A stretch of DNA of 64,000 nt from Winogradskya humida (GTDB lineage: Bacteria; Actinomycetota; Actinomycetes; Mycobacteriales; Micromonosporaceae): assembly GCF_016862215.1 (NCBI RefSeq), contig NZ_BOMN01000012.1, forward strand, positions 111,143 through 175,142, written 5' to 3'. Position numbers and translations under genes: made by a program. Shown here piece by piece: positions 1 to 8,420 of the stretch. Below the pieces are notes generated by a model. That model had not been told where the DNA came from and did not search any database. It worked only from the letters and a program-made list of their open reading frames with translations. How positions within the stretch are numbered: the stretch's first letter is position 1; every line of letters starts with the position of its first letter.

Positions 1-1
1 C

Positions 2-1081
2 ACCCAGACCGTGATGCCGGGCCTGTGGGACGCCCACGTGCATTTCATGGGTCTGGTTACGGCCGACACGTCCCTGCTCCCGGTGGAGACGATCGCCGTC
101 CGCGCCGCCCGCGGCGTCTCCAACATGCGGGCCGCGCTCGACGCCGGCTTCACCTCCGTCCGCGAGGTGGGCGGGCTCGGCGTCGACCTGGCCAAGGCCG
201 TCGAGGAGGGCACCGTCGAGGGCCCGAACGTCTATGCGGCCGGTTCGGCGATCTCGACCACCGGCGGCCACGGTGACCTGCACAGCTACCCGATCGGCTG
301 GGTCCGGGAGTTCGGCCAGCACGGCGGGGAGCTGCGGATCGCCGACGGGCCCGCCGAATGCGCCCGCGCGGTCCGGGAGCAGCTGCGCCGCAACGCCCGG
401 GTCATCAAGATCTACGCGTCGGGCGGGGTGCTCTCCGAGGTGGACCACCCGATCCACCAGCAGTTCACGATCGCCGAGATGCGGGCCATGGTCGAGGTCG
501 CCGGAATGGCGGAACGGTCCGTCGCCGCGCACTGTCACGGCAAGCCGGGGATGATGGCGGCGCTGGAGGCGGGCGTGCTCACGATCGAGCACGGCACGTT
601 CATGGACGAGGAGACCGCCGCCGCGATGCGCGAGACCGGCGCCATCCTGGTCACCACCCGGACGATCTTCCAGGAGCTGATCGACGCCCGCGTCCTGCCC
701 GGCTACGCCCAGGCCAAACTCGAAGCCATCGTCGACCAGCACGCGCAGGGCATCCTGCTCGCGCAGCAGCAGGGCGTCACGATCGCGGCCGGCACCGACG
801 TCGCGATGACCGGCGCCGAACTGCCCGACTCGTGGGGCCGCAACGGCCGCGAGGTGCCGCTGCTCGTCGGCATCGGCCTGACCCCGCTGCAGGCGATCGA
901 GGCCGCCACCGCCACCGGCCCGGCGACCCTCGGCCTCCAGGCCCCGCAGTCCGGCCAGCTCCTCGCCGGCTACGACGCCGACGTCATCACCCTCGACGCC
1001 GACCCGGTCGCGGACCCCGACGTCATCGCGAAGCCCGCCCACGTCACCGGCGTCTGGAAAGCCGGCCGCCGGGTCAAGTGA
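2..1081 (+). CDS. Amidohydrolase family protein (5' truncated by window edge)
   Basis: Metal-dependent amidohydrolase of the imidazolonepropionase/prolidase-like group, acting on cyclic amides or dipeptides. The frame is open from base 2, and the first visible residues (PGLWDAHVHF) are the HxH metal motif that normally follows about 60 residues of N-terminal beta-sandwich, so the start lies outside the window. Further ligands are visible: a lysine in VIKIYASGG, histidines in AAHCHG and IEHGTF, and an aspartate in AAGTDVAM. The C-terminus returns to the sandwich (ADVITLDADP). The stop overlaps the next gene (GTGA). The substrate is not predictable. Confidence 0.85.
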   Translation, partial: TQTVMPGLWDAHVHFMGLVTADTSLLPVETIAVRAARGVSNMRAALDAGFTSVREVGGLGVDLAKAVEEGTVEGPNVYAAGSAISTTGGHGDLHSYPIGWVREFGQHGGELRIADGPAECARAVREQLRRNARVIKIYASGGVLSEVDHPIHQQFTIAEMRAMVEVAGMAERSVAAHCHGKPGMMAALEAGVLTIEHGTFMDEETAAAMRETGAILVTTRTIFQELIDARVLPGYAQAKLEAIVDQHAQGILLAQQQGVTIAAGTDVAMTGAELPDSWGRNGREVPLLVGIGLTPLQAIEAATATGPATLGLQAPQSGQLLAGYDADVITLDADPVADPDVIAKPAHVTGVWKAGRRVK

Positions 1082-1437
1082 GCGCCCCCGACGCAACGAT
1101 GGAGAACGCTCTGCTCGAGATCCGCTTCTTCGACCTGCACCCCGGCACCCGCGACGAGTTCCACCGCATCAGCCACGAGGGCACGGTCCCGCTGATGCGC
1201 CGCTGCGGCATCACCGTCGTGGCATACGGCCCCATGCTCAACGACGAGAACGCCTGGTGCCTCGTCCGCGCGTTCAAGTCCGAACAGGACCGGATCACCA
1301 CGTCCGCCACGGTGTACGAGACCGCCGAATGGCTCTCACACTTCGACGCCGTGGTCCCCCCGATGATCGCCGGCTACCGCACGGCCGTCCTGAACGCACC
1401 CTCTCCCACATCACTAGAGTGGGCGGAGCTGACTTAG
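1078..1437 (+). CDS. NIPSNAP-like small protein
   Basis: Protein of about 119 residues with the ELR-type opening ALLEIRFFDLHPGTRDEF and a later YRTAVL strand, as in NIPSNAP/dimeric alpha-beta barrel proteins. These are small soluble proteins of poorly known function. The start is either GTG 1078, which overlaps the upstream stop as GTGA, or ATG 1099, which removes a short Ala/Pro/Asp leader; the overlap favours 1078. It sits between an amidohydrolase and a flavin-fold protein in a three-gene run. Family assignment is from overall pattern only. Confidence 0.65.
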   Translation: MSAPDATMENALLEIRFFDLHPGTRDEFHRISHEGTVPLMRRCGITVVAYGPMLNDENAWCLVRAFKSEQDRITTSATVYETAEWLSHFDAVVPPMIAGYRTAVLNAPSPTSLEWAELT

Positions 1438-2234
1438 ACAGGTCCGACGAGCTTCACCACTGGATGCAGACAAAGCTCGCGCAGCTCGACGACATCGAGC
1501 TGCGCGAGCTCGTCTTCGACTCCCCCGAGCAGGCGCTTCGCATGGACCTGACCCCCCAAGACCTCCTGGAGAAGGCCATGACCGCCCTGTCCTCAACCGA
1601 GCGCACCAAGCTCCGACGCTCCAAGGACAAAGGACGCGAGGACCGTGATGATCTGTACGCCGTCCTCCGCGCCGCCTTCGTCTGCCACCTCGGCGTCACC
1701 ATCGACGGTACCCCCATGGTCGTCCCCACGGTCTACGGTTTCGACGACGACTACCTCTACCTGCACGGCTCAGTAGCCAGCCGCTCCCTGACCCAGCCCG
1801 CCGCCACGGTCTGCGTCACGGTCACCGTGGTCGACGGCCTGGTCCTGGCCCGCTCACTGTTCGAGCACTCGATCAACTACCGCAGCGCCATGATCTACGG
1901 CGTCCCCCAGGTGCTGGCCGACCCCTGGGACAAACTCGACGCCCTCCGCATCGTCACCGAACACGTAACCCCCGGCCAGTGGAACTATGCGCGCCGCCCC
2001 AGCACCAAAGAACTGGCCGCAACAACAATGCTGGCAATCCCCCTGACCGAGGCATCGGTGAAAACACGCGGCGGCCCACCCGACGACGCCGACTCCCCCG
2101 ACGCCGCCCTGGGCCTCTGGGCAGGCGAACTCCCCCTGCGTTCCGCCTGGCAGAAACCGGTGCCGGACCCCGCACTCCCGGCCGGCACGGAAGTCCCAGC
2201 CCACATCGCCCAGCGCGCGTCCCCCTCCCCTTAA
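1419..2234 (+). CDS. Pyridoxamine 5'-phosphate oxidase-fold (FMN-binding split barrel) protein
   Basis: The central part is a split-barrel flavin/F420-binding domain related to NimA-like proteins: HLGVTIDGTPMVVPTVYGF, then YLHGSVASRS, the usual two-strand start followed by the small-residue loop. A helical N-terminal extension (about residues 20-70) and a Pro-rich C-terminus flank it. The start is uncertain: GTG 1419 overlaps the previous gene by 19 bases and would give a rare TTA leucine at codon 6, whereas ATG 1464 gives 256 residues and avoids the overlap. Likely a redox or cofactor-binding protein; the substrate is unknown. Confidence 0.7.
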   Translation: MGGADLDRSDELHHWMQTKLAQLDDIELRELVFDSPEQALRMDLTPQDLLEKAMTALSSTERTKLRRSKDKGREDRDDLYAVLRAAFVCHLGVTIDGTPMVVPTVYGFDDDYLYLHGSVASRSLTQPAATVCVTVTVVDGLVLARSLFEHSINYRSAMIYGVPQVLADPWDKLDALRIVTEHVTPGQWNYARRPSTKELAATTMLAIPLTEASVKTRGGPPDDADSPDAALGLWAGELPLRSAWQKPVPDPALPAGTEVPAHIAQRASPSP

Positions 2235-2342
2235 GGCATCCCTCGGCCATCGGAAGAGCTCCGCCAATGCCGCCAAGCCCGGCGGTAAAGCACTCGGGCT
2301 TGGCTCCACCCCGCCCCCGCCCCCGCCCCCGGCCCCGCCCCC

Positions 2343-2460
2343 GACTGGTCGCCCACGATTCAGAGCATGCGGTCCAGGCCCTACCCCCGGCCCCGCCCCG
2401 ATCGGTCGCCCACGATCCAGAGCGTTCAGCCCAGGCGCCACCCCCGACATCATCACGATC
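2343..2460. repeat. 57-base imperfect tandem repeat (two copies)
   Basis: The block starting GGTCGCCCACGATTCAGAG near 2347 recurs 57 bases later (from 2400) with about a dozen changes, and the first bases of a third copy (GATCGGT) follow at 2457, again 57 bases on. A run of CCCGCC units precedes it. No coding role is visible. Confidence 0.6.
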
Positions 2461-2649
2461 GGTAATCTCGCTCAGAATGTATATGTGATGTGCGCAGACG
2501 TGATTGCGCCACGCTTGACAGCCGAGGCCGCCAAAAGTTGCGATAATTAGGGCCTCGACGCAATTTCTGGCGAGTTTCACACCCGCCTAAATCGTCTGCA
2601 GCTGAAGCCAAAAACGGAAACCACACACTGTCACCGAGCGGGTCAGACC
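2445..2649 (-). repeat. Dispersed element, copy A (inverted orientation)
   Basis: The reverse complement of this stretch aligns with 3296-3500. Over the best 99 bases (2482-2580 against 3364-3462) I count 84 matches by hand. Inside is an inverted repeat with 14-base arms at 2529-2542 and 2559-2572 separated by 16 bases, at the same place and spacing as in copies B and C. It carries the shared block TTGACAGC...GCCGCC (from 2515). No terminal target duplication was found. Confidence 0.75.
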
Positions 2650-2739
2650 GCCTCCTCCGAACGAACCCACCCGACCCCACACCCCGACCTTGGCCCCCAC
2701 CCTTCGGCCCGCAACCACCAGCCGGCCGACAGCTCCCGG

Positions 2740-2950
2740 CCGCGGCCTGGCCTGGCCTGGCCCGGCCCGGCCCACAACCCTGGTCCAGCTCGCAGCCCAG
2801 CCCAGCCCCAGCCCGCAGCCCTCAGCCTTGGCCAGCCCGCAACCTTGCCCCAGCCCCAGCCCGCAGCCATGGCCCAGCCCGCAGCCCAGCCCCAGCTCGC
2901 AGCCCAGCCCGGCCCGGCCCGCAGCTCAGCCCCGGCCTTGACCCAGCCCT
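2740..2950. repeat. CAGCCC-type low-complexity tract
   Basis: Dense irregular repeats of GCCCAGCCC, CAGCCCGCAG and GGCCTGGCC over about 200 bases. All frames give Pro/Ala/Gln/Ser- or Gly/Trp/Ala-rich translations with no domain. Read as a simple-sequence expansion rather than a gene. Confidence 0.6.
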
Positions 2951-3032
2951 CAGCCATCGGCCACCGGCCACCGGCCACCGGCCGAGATTTCACATCCCGC
3001 CACAGCGCCAGAGCGCCCGGGCTCGGCCCACC

Positions 3033-3095
3033 CCGCTGCCGGCCAGTTAGGTTGTGCACAATTTAGTTGTGCGCAACCTAACTGGCCGGCAGCGG
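3033..3095. repeat. Long near-perfect hairpin/palindrome (29-bp arms, 5-base loop)
   Basis: Arms at 3033-3061 and 3067-3095 are complementary at 28 of 29 positions, with a TTTAG loop. The inner part (GGTTGTGCACAA / TTGTGCGCAACC) looks like a regulator operator, while the outer part (CCGCTGCCGGCCAG) is a strong GC stem. No gene starts nearby, so it could be an orphan operator, a structured RNA, or the inverted ends of a degraded mobile element. Confidence 0.8.
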
Positions 3096-3295
3096 CGGCA
3101 GAGATACTGAAGCCCGGAACGCCGAGCTGCGCACCCAGTCACCCGCCATGGCGGACACCCAAGGTGACGGAACTATTTACGCCTATCCACGCAATTCGCA
3201 CGCCTAGCTACAAGATCGGCCGGCGGGAAGCAAAGGCGGGCGGAGAGGCCGGGTGGTGGGGGCATTGCGTTGGGCCGAGAGAATACGTCCACAGA

Positions 3296-3500
3296 GGTCG
3301 GACCCCTCGGTGACACCGCGTGGTCTCCGCCGCCGGCACCAGCGGCGCGCGGTTTGTCAGGGCGTAAATTTCGCCAGAGATTGCGTCGAGGCCCTGGGTA
3401 ACGCAACTTCTGGCGGCGTCAGCTGTCAAGCGAGGCGCAATCATGTCTGAGCACATCACACATACCTTCTGAGCGAGGTGACCGACCGTAACGACGCCCA
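3296..3500 (+). repeat. Dispersed element, copy B
   Basis: Partner of copy A (2445-2649, opposite strand) and of copy C near 63612-63710. Core inverted repeat arms lie at 3372-3385 and 3402-3415 with a 16-base spacer. Similarity to A extends on both sides of the core, from the GGTCGGACCCCTCGGTGAC block (3296) to GAGCGAGGTGACCGACCGT (about 3490). Confidence 0.75.
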
Positions 3501-3546
3501 GGCCAAGGACGAAATCCGGCCCAGGAGGGGCAAGGTCCGGCTGAAC

Positions 3547-3581
3547 AAGGCGCCCGGCGGGATGCCCCCGCCGAGCGCCTT
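3547..3581 (-). terminator. Rho-independent-like terminator of operon 1
   Basis: Arms AAGGCGCCCGGCGGG and CCCGCCGAGCGCCTT pair with one mismatch around a 5-base loop, starting about 20 bases after the stop of the last operon gene (3602). There is no long T run, which is common in high-GC actinomycetes. Confidence 0.7.
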
Positions 3582-3601
3582 GCAGCAGAGCCGGCGTGAC
3601 G

Positions 3602-4048
3602 TCAGGCCCGGGTCAGTTCCATGACCCAGTTGGTCTCCCAGGTCTCTTCCCCGTCCGTGGAGAATGCCTGGTCCCAGCGGGCAGTGTCAGCGGTGATGCC
3701 GGACCAGATGAAGCGCACCCGGACCGGCGTCCCGCCCTCCGTGTCGTTGCCGTAGAACGTGCCGACGCCGTCCGTGAAGGTCCCGGTGATCGCCGGGAAG
3801 AGGCGGCCGGTGTCGCTGGTCGTCCAGTGCAGTGACCAGTGCTGAGCGGCCGGGTCCCACAACCGTAGCGTGAGCCCCGAGACCGAGCGGAACGTGATCT
3901 CGTCGACGTTGGCGGCGCCGCCGAACAGGGGGGTGATCAGGGCGGTGGACGGGAATTCCTCCCAGGAGGTGCAGCCGGTGAGGCGGTCGCGGAGGCGTCT
4001 GTTGTGGACGTTCCAGCTGCCGTGGAGGAAGTCGAAGTCGTGTTCCAT
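3602..4048 (-). CDS. Small lipocalin-like/DUF1579-type protein
   Basis: A 148-residue protein starting MEHDFDFLHGSWNVHNRRL, the typical opening of small beta-barrel (lipocalin-like) proteins with the FxxLxGxW pattern. A run of Trp/Thr-rich strands follows, ending WETNWVMELTR. No signal peptide or enzyme motif. The start ATG overlaps the preceding stop by one base (TGATG), so it is translated with the ATP-grasp gene. Last gene of the 13-gene operon, followed by a hairpin terminator. Role unknown; such proteins may bind small hydrophobic ligands. Confidence 0.7.
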   Translation of the reverse strand: MEHDFDFLHGSWNVHNRRLRDRLTGCTSWEEFPSTALITPLFGGAANVDEITFRSVSGLTLRLWDPAAQHWSLHWTTSDTGRLFPAITGTFTDGVGTFYGNDTEGGTPVRVRFIWSGITADTARWDQAFSTDGEETWETNWVMELTRA

Positions 4049-5295
4049 CAGGCCAGCTTGTATTCCAGTGCTTCGCCTGCACAATCCAGGGCGGTCTCGC
4101 AGGATGCCCGGGTGGGGCCGGTTGCCACGGCGTACGCGATCCGGCCCCAGACCGTGCCCTTCGGTGGCGGTGAGACCACTGCGCCGACAGCCGCGATCGG
4201 GGCCGCGCGGTTGATCGATGGGGGTAGCGCCGCCTCCTGGAAGCCGATCGCGCCCAGGGTTGTGTCCTCCTCGTCGACGTAGAAGAAGCGGACGCCGGCG
4301 ACCTGATGGCGGTCCGAGCCGAGCTCTAGAGGGAGGCCGCAGGCGGCCTGGGCGGCGATTGTGCCCGGGTCGATGCCGGTGGCCAGCAGGCCCAGGTACG
4401 GGATGAGGTCGCCGCCCAGCCGGCCGTTGACCTCGATCAGGGAGGGGCCGTCCGCGGTGAGCATGAACTCGGTGTGGGTCCAGCCGTCGCGGAAGCCCAG
4501 TGCGGTGTGGGCTTCCTGCAGAACAAGGATGAAACGCTCGTCGCTGAGGAGGGGGTCGCGGGCGTCGACGAAATGGCCGACCTCCTCGGCGTACGGTGGG
4601 AATCCGACCACCTTGCGCCCGATGAAGAGTGGGGTGACGACGCCGGCCTGGATGACCGCGTCGACGCTGATCTCCTCGCCCGTCACACATTGCTCGACCA
4701 GGACGGGGTCGTCGGTGCTGTAGTGGACCGGGTCGGGTGCGGTTGTGTCGCGGGTGAAGGCGAACCGGGACCGTAGCTCGGCGGCGTTGTCGATGCGTAC
4801 GACGCCGAGGCTGGCGCCGAGGCCGCGGGGTTTGAGGATCGCCGGGTAGCCGACGGATTCGGCGGCGGCGAGTGCGCCGGGCAGGTCGCGGACCGGCACC
4901 GAGCGGGGTTGTGCGACGCCGGTGCCGGCCAGCGCCGCCCGGGTCTGGGCCTTGTCGCGCAGGCGCCAGAGTACGTCCGGGTCGCCGTTGGGCAGGCCGA
5001 GTGCCTGGGCGATGAACGACGTGGCGTGGATGCGCCCCTCGTCCCAGCACAGCACCCCGGCGAAGGGTGAGTCACCGTGCAGGGGCAGGGCGGCGTCAGC
5101 CATGGCCGGGCCGTCGATGGTGCTCGGCAGGACCGTCCAGCCGGTGAGGTACTGCTGTTCCCAGGCCGGTTCGGTGGTGTGGAACAGGTGGACGCGGAAG
5201 CTGCCGGCGATCGAGGCGAGCAGGTATTCGCGGAAGGGTTGCCAGCCGCTGGCGACCAGCAGCAGCCGTGGGCGTGGGTCGTTGTCCGTCATCAC
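4048..5295 (-). CDS. ATP-grasp carboxylate-amine ligase (A)
   Basis: A 415-residue ATP-grasp enzyme, expected to activate a carboxylate as acyl phosphate and join it to an amine. Seen: an N-terminal Rossmann-like lobe, a nucleotide lobe with PAILKPRGLGASLGVV, the hinge strand VLVEQCVTGEEISVDA, and the metal site LIEVNGRLGGD. The layout matches L-amino acid ligase and carnosine-synthase-like proteins. It starts 9 bases after the antiporter gene and is coupled to the lipocalin-like gene. A second, distinct ATP-grasp lies in the same operon (9546-10790), suggesting two successive amide bonds. Substrates are not predictable. Confidence 0.88.
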   Translation of the reverse strand: MMTDNDPRPRLLLVASGWQPFREYLLASIAGSFRVHLFHTTEPAWEQQYLTGWTVLPSTIDGPAMADAALPLHGDSPFAGVLCWDEGRIHATSFIAQALGLPNGDPDVLWRLRDKAQTRAALAGTGVAQPRSVPVRDLPGALAAAESVGYPAILKPRGLGASLGVVRIDNAAELRSRFAFTRDTTAPDPVHYSTDDPVLVEQCVTGEEISVDAVIQAGVVTPLFIGRKVVGFPPYAEEVGHFVDARDPLLSDERFILVLQEAHTALGFRDGWTHTEFMLTADGPSLIEVNGRLGGDLIPYLGLLATGIDPGTIAAQAACGLPLELGSDRHQVAGVRFFYVDEEDTTLGAIGFQEAALPPSINRAAPIAAVGAVVSPPPKGTVWGRIAYAVATGPTRASCETALDCAGEALEYKLA

Positions 5296-5304
5296 TGGCC
5301 TTTC

Positions 5305-6606
5305 TCAGACGGCTAGCGTCTGTTCGCGGACGCGGTCTTCGGTGGTGATCGGGATGTGCCGGACCGTGCGGCGGAGCAGGACCGGGGCCATCAGCGAGGT
5401 CACGAGGGCGACCAGCACGATGACGGTGAACATGGCGGGGGTGAGGACGCCGAGCCGCAGTCCGACGGTCGCCACGATGATCTCGATGACGCCGCGGGCG
5501 TTGAGGCCGGCGCCGACCGCCAGGCCCTCCCAGTGGCTGAGGCGGGCGATGCGGGCTCCGGCGTACGCGCCGATGAACTTGCCGCCGATCGCCACCGCGA
5601 GAACCACGAGCGCCACCAGCAGCACACTCGGCTTGGCGAGCAGGGTCAGGTTCATCTGCAGACCCACGGTGGCGAAGAACAGGGGCGCAAGAACGGCCAG
5701 GACAACCGTACGCAAGGGTACGAGCCGGCGGTGGTTGAGCATTCCCGTCGAGCCGAGCAGCATCCCGCCCAGGAACGCGCCGACCACCGGCTCCATCTTC
5801 AGAGCGTGGGTGAGCGCCGCGAGCAGGACGACCACGACGACGCAGAACGCGGTGTCGAGGCCGGGTTCGTCGCGCCGGTCCAGGTAGCGCAGCGCGGGGC
5901 GCAGCAACGCCCGGCCCACGGTCAGCGACAGGCCGATGAGCGCGACGAGCAGCCCGACGGACAGCGCGAGGTCGGGCCCGTGCCAGCCGGTGGTCGCCAT
6001 GGCGGACGCGACCGACAGCAGGAGCCAGCCGACGATGTCGTCCAGCACCGCGGCGCCGATGATGAGCTGGCCGATGTCGCGGTGCAGCAGTCGCATCTCC
6101 AGCAGTGTCTTGGCGATGACCGGGATCGCGCTGACCGCCATCGCGACGCCGAGGAACAGCATGAAGACCGGGCGCTGCCCCGGATCGGCCAGCGCCGAAC
6201 CGGGCAGCAGGGCACCGAGGGCCAGACCGCCGGCGAGCGGGACGAGCAGGCCGCTGCCGCTGACCCAGAGCGCGGTGCCGGGGCGGCGGCGCAGCAGTGA
6301 CAGGTCGAGCTGCGAGCCGGTGACGCCGACGAGCAGCAGGACGCCGATCTGCCCGACCGCGTCGACGAGGTGCCGCTGTTCGCTGTCCTGCAGCATCAGC
6401 AGGTGCGAGACCGATGGCGCGAGATTGCCGAGCAGGGACGGTCCGAGCAGGACGCCCGCGGTCAGCTCGCCGACCAGGGCGGGCATCCCGAGGCGCAGCG
6501 CGAGCCGGCCGAGCACCAGCGCGATCCCGAGCAGCAGCCCCACCTGCAGCAGGAACAGCAGCAGCTGGTGGGCGGCGAGTGGGGTGTACGAAGCCGACAG
6601 GTTCAT
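5305..6606 (-). CDS. Cation/proton antiporter (CPA2, KefB/NapA-like)
   Basis: A 433-residue integral membrane protein with about 12 hydrophobic segments and no C-terminal TrkA domain. Family features include GELTAGVLLGPSLLG near residues 45-60, a buried acidic pair in AAVLDDIVGWLL, and NARGVIEIIVA toward the end. Such proteins exchange Na+ or K+ for protons at the cell membrane. ATGA overlap with the upstream solute-binding protein gene. In a biosynthetic operon it could serve self-protection or product export, but that is inference. Confidence 0.9.
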   Translation of the reverse strand: MNLSASYTPLAAHQLLLFLLQVGLLLGIALVLGRLALRLGMPALVGELTAGVLLGPSLLGNLAPSVSHLLMLQDSEQRHLVDAVGQIGVLLLVGVTGSQLDLSLLRRRPGTALWVSGSGLLVPLAGGLALGALLPGSALADPGQRPVFMLFLGVAMAVSAIPVIAKTLLEMRLLHRDIGQLIIGAAVLDDIVGWLLLSVASAMATTGWHGPDLALSVGLLVALIGLSLTVGRALLRPALRYLDRRDEPGLDTAFCVVVVVLLAALTHALKMEPVVGAFLGGMLLGSTGMLNHRRLVPLRTVVLAVLAPLFFATVGLQMNLTLLAKPSVLLVALVVLAVAIGGKFIGAYAGARIARLSHWEGLAVGAGLNARGVIEIIVATVGLRLGVLTPAMFTVIVLVALVTSLMAPVLLRRTVRHIPITTEDRVREQTLAV

Positions 6607-8420
6607 GCCGCGTCACCATCCGAAGCGAAATACCACTTCTCCGGGTTGATCATGCCGAACGGGTTGACCTCGAAACCGCGCAGCCGCTCGTCGACCTCGA
6701 AGAGCCGGATCGGGAAGTTCGGCGTGAAGATCACCGGGACCTGTTCGGCGATGTAGTCCTGGTATTCGTAGAGCACGTCGAGGTCGTCGGAGGTGACCGT
6801 GCGTTCGATGAGCTCGTCGGCGCGGGCGTCGCTCCAGTGGCCGAAGTTGCCGCCGGCGCCCGTACCGAACAGGATCTCGCCGCTCGGGTGGTGGTAGGCC
6901 CATCCCCCGTTCCAGCAGCACATCTCCCACAGGCAGGGGCTGTCCGGGCCGGGCACGCACGGCGCGTCCTCGGCGACGAGCACCGAGCCGTAGACCTCCT
7001 CGAGCCGCACGTCGATGCCGGCCAGCGCCGCGTCGCGCCGGAACGCCGTCATCAGCCGGGTCAGCGCCGGGCGGCCCTCGACGTAGCGCAGCAGCACGCT
7101 CATCGAGGTGCCGGCGGGGATGCCCGCGCCCGCCTGGCCGGGGCCGGTGCCCGGGTTCACGCAGATCGCCGGGAAGACCGAGGTGTCCCAGCCGTTGTCG
7201 TCGAGGAACTGCTTGGCGCGGGCCGGGTCGAACGGCAACGGCCACGCACCTTCGCGCTGCCTCGGCGAGACGAGGTCGGTGACGGGCAGCATCGGGACAG
7301 GACCGTTCTGCCGGTACGCGTACCCGTGATAGATGTCGCGGACGGCCGAGTCCTGATCGAGGCAGCTCTGCAGTGCCCGCCGGAAGTACGGCTGGGCGAA
7401 GATCTTCCCGGCGACCGTCGGGTTGTTGTAGTTCAGGCAGAAGTAGCGGATGCAGTACGCAACCTGCGGCACCATCCGGTAGTCGGGCGCGAGCGGGTTC
7501 GCGGCGCCGCTGGCCGGATCGTCGGTCGCCTCGGTCGTGAAGCTCAGCGGCAGATACCCGACCTGGATGCCCTTGTCCGCGGTCGGCCCGTTGCGCAGCA
7601 TCTCGTACTGCTCGTCGTCGGAGAACGTCGGCACCTGGCGGAACTCGTCGAGGTGCGGCTTGTCGGGCCCCGAGTACGCCTCGTTGGGCACGAACGTGAC
7701 AACGCCTTCGAGCGTGTAGCTCTTCAGCCGCCACGGCCCGCTGACGATGCTCCAGATCGGGCTGTCCGCCCACTTCGTCCGGTGTTCGTTGGTCTCCGAG
7801 ATGATGTTGCCCTGGGCGGACATCAGAAAGTCATAGACGGCGGGTACGTCAGCCACGCCCCCGGAAGCGTTGGCCGGCCCGGCGTCGGTGCGGTCCCACG
7901 CGTGCGGCATCGGTGTGATCGTGCTGAGCTGGTTCATCAGCACCCACTTGCGCGAGTACACCTTGTCGAACGTGAAGTAGACGGTGTCCTCGGCCGTCTT
8001 GCCGTAGTCGACGAGGTTGTCGGGGAAGTAGCCCGGGACGTACTCGCCGTACCTGTCACCCTTGATCTTCATGAGGTTGACCCAGAAGAGGACGTTGTCG
8101 GCGCACAGCGTCTCGCCGTTCGACCACTTCCAGGGCTTGACCCGGATCGTGACCGTACGGCCGTCCTCGCTCCACCGCGGTTCCTCGCCGATGCTCTGGT
8201 CGTAGTCGACCTCGGGCGTGCCACGGCTGCCGAAGTAGAACAGCGGCCGGTACATCAGCATCTGGAACTCGAGGATGTTGCGGGTGCCCATCCGCTCGGC
8301 CGGGGTGAACGGGAAGATCACCGCCGGCGGGAAGCCCGGGGCGCAAGCCCACGTGACCGTCCCGCCCTTGCGCGGGCTCGTCGAAGTGCCGCTGACTGCG
8401 GGTACCTGGGCGGTCGTCAT
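6603..8420 (-). CDS. Family 5 solute-binding protein without a visible signal peptide
   Basis: A 605-residue protein of the SBP_bac_5 (oligopeptide/nickel-binding) family. Visible family parts include KGGTVTWA near the start, VKPWKWSNGETLCADNVLFW, a central LNYNNPTVAGKIFAQPYFRRAL and WPLPFDPARAKQFLDDNGW. These proteins are normally exported lipoproteins feeding an ABC importer. Here the chosen ATG (overlapping the previous stop as ATGA) gives a polar Ser/Thr/Pro N-terminus with no hydrophobic core and no lipobox. Upstream in-frame sequence is Arg-rich and antisense-like, so it does not rescue one. No permease or ATPase gene lies nearby. It may act in the cytoplasm or as a scaffold. Confidence 0.85.
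   Translation of the reverse strand: MTTAQVPAVSGTSTSPRKGGTVTWACAPGFPPAVIFPFTPAERMGTRNILEFQMLMYRPLFYFGSRGTPEVDYDQSIGEEPRWSEDGRTVTIRVKPWKWSNGETLCADNVLFWVNLMKIKGDRYGEYVPGYFPDNLVDYGKTAEDTVYFTFDKVYSRKWVLMNQLSTITPMPHAWDRTDAGPANASGGVADVPAVYDFLMSAQGNIISETNEHRTKWADSPIWSIVSGPWRLKSYTLEGVVTFVPNEAYSGPDKPHLDEFRQVPTFSDDEQYEMLRNGPTADKGIQVGYLPLSFTTEATDDPASGAANPLAPDYRMVPQVAYCIRYFCLNYNNPTVAGKIFAQPYFRRALQSCLDQDSAVRDIYHGYAYRQNGPVPMLPVTDLVSPRQREGAWPLPFDPARAKQFLDDNGWDTSVFPAICVNPGTGPGQAGAGIPAGTSMSVLLRYVEGRPALTRLMTAFRRDAALAGIDVRLEEVYGSVLVAEDAPCVPGPDSPCLWEMCCWNGGWAYHHPSGEILFGTGAGGNFGHWSDARADELIERTVTSDDLDVLYEYQDYIAEQVPVIFTPNFPIRLFEVDERLRGFEVNPFGMINPEKWYFASDGDAA

Larger units (their letters stand above)
2235..3601. other. 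Gene-free repeat-rich intergenic region
   Basis: A 1.37 kb gap between two stop codons (plus gene ending 2234, minus gene ending 3602). Apparent reading frames here are low-complexity Pro/Arg/Gly or run through repeats, so no gene is supported. It holds a C-rich tract (about 2305-2345), 57-base tandem repeats (2343-2460), two inverted copies of a dispersed element (2445-2649 and 3296-3500), a CAGCCC-type low-complexity tract (about 2740-2950), a 29-bp-arm hairpin (3033-3095) and a terminator (3547-3581). Confidence 0.75.

Noticed and set aside
1954..3066. Several Pro/Arg/Gly- and Trp/Gly/Ala-rich frames in the 2.2-3.1 kb gap
   Set aside because: They translate simple repeats, lack domains and run across the hairpin and dispersed element.
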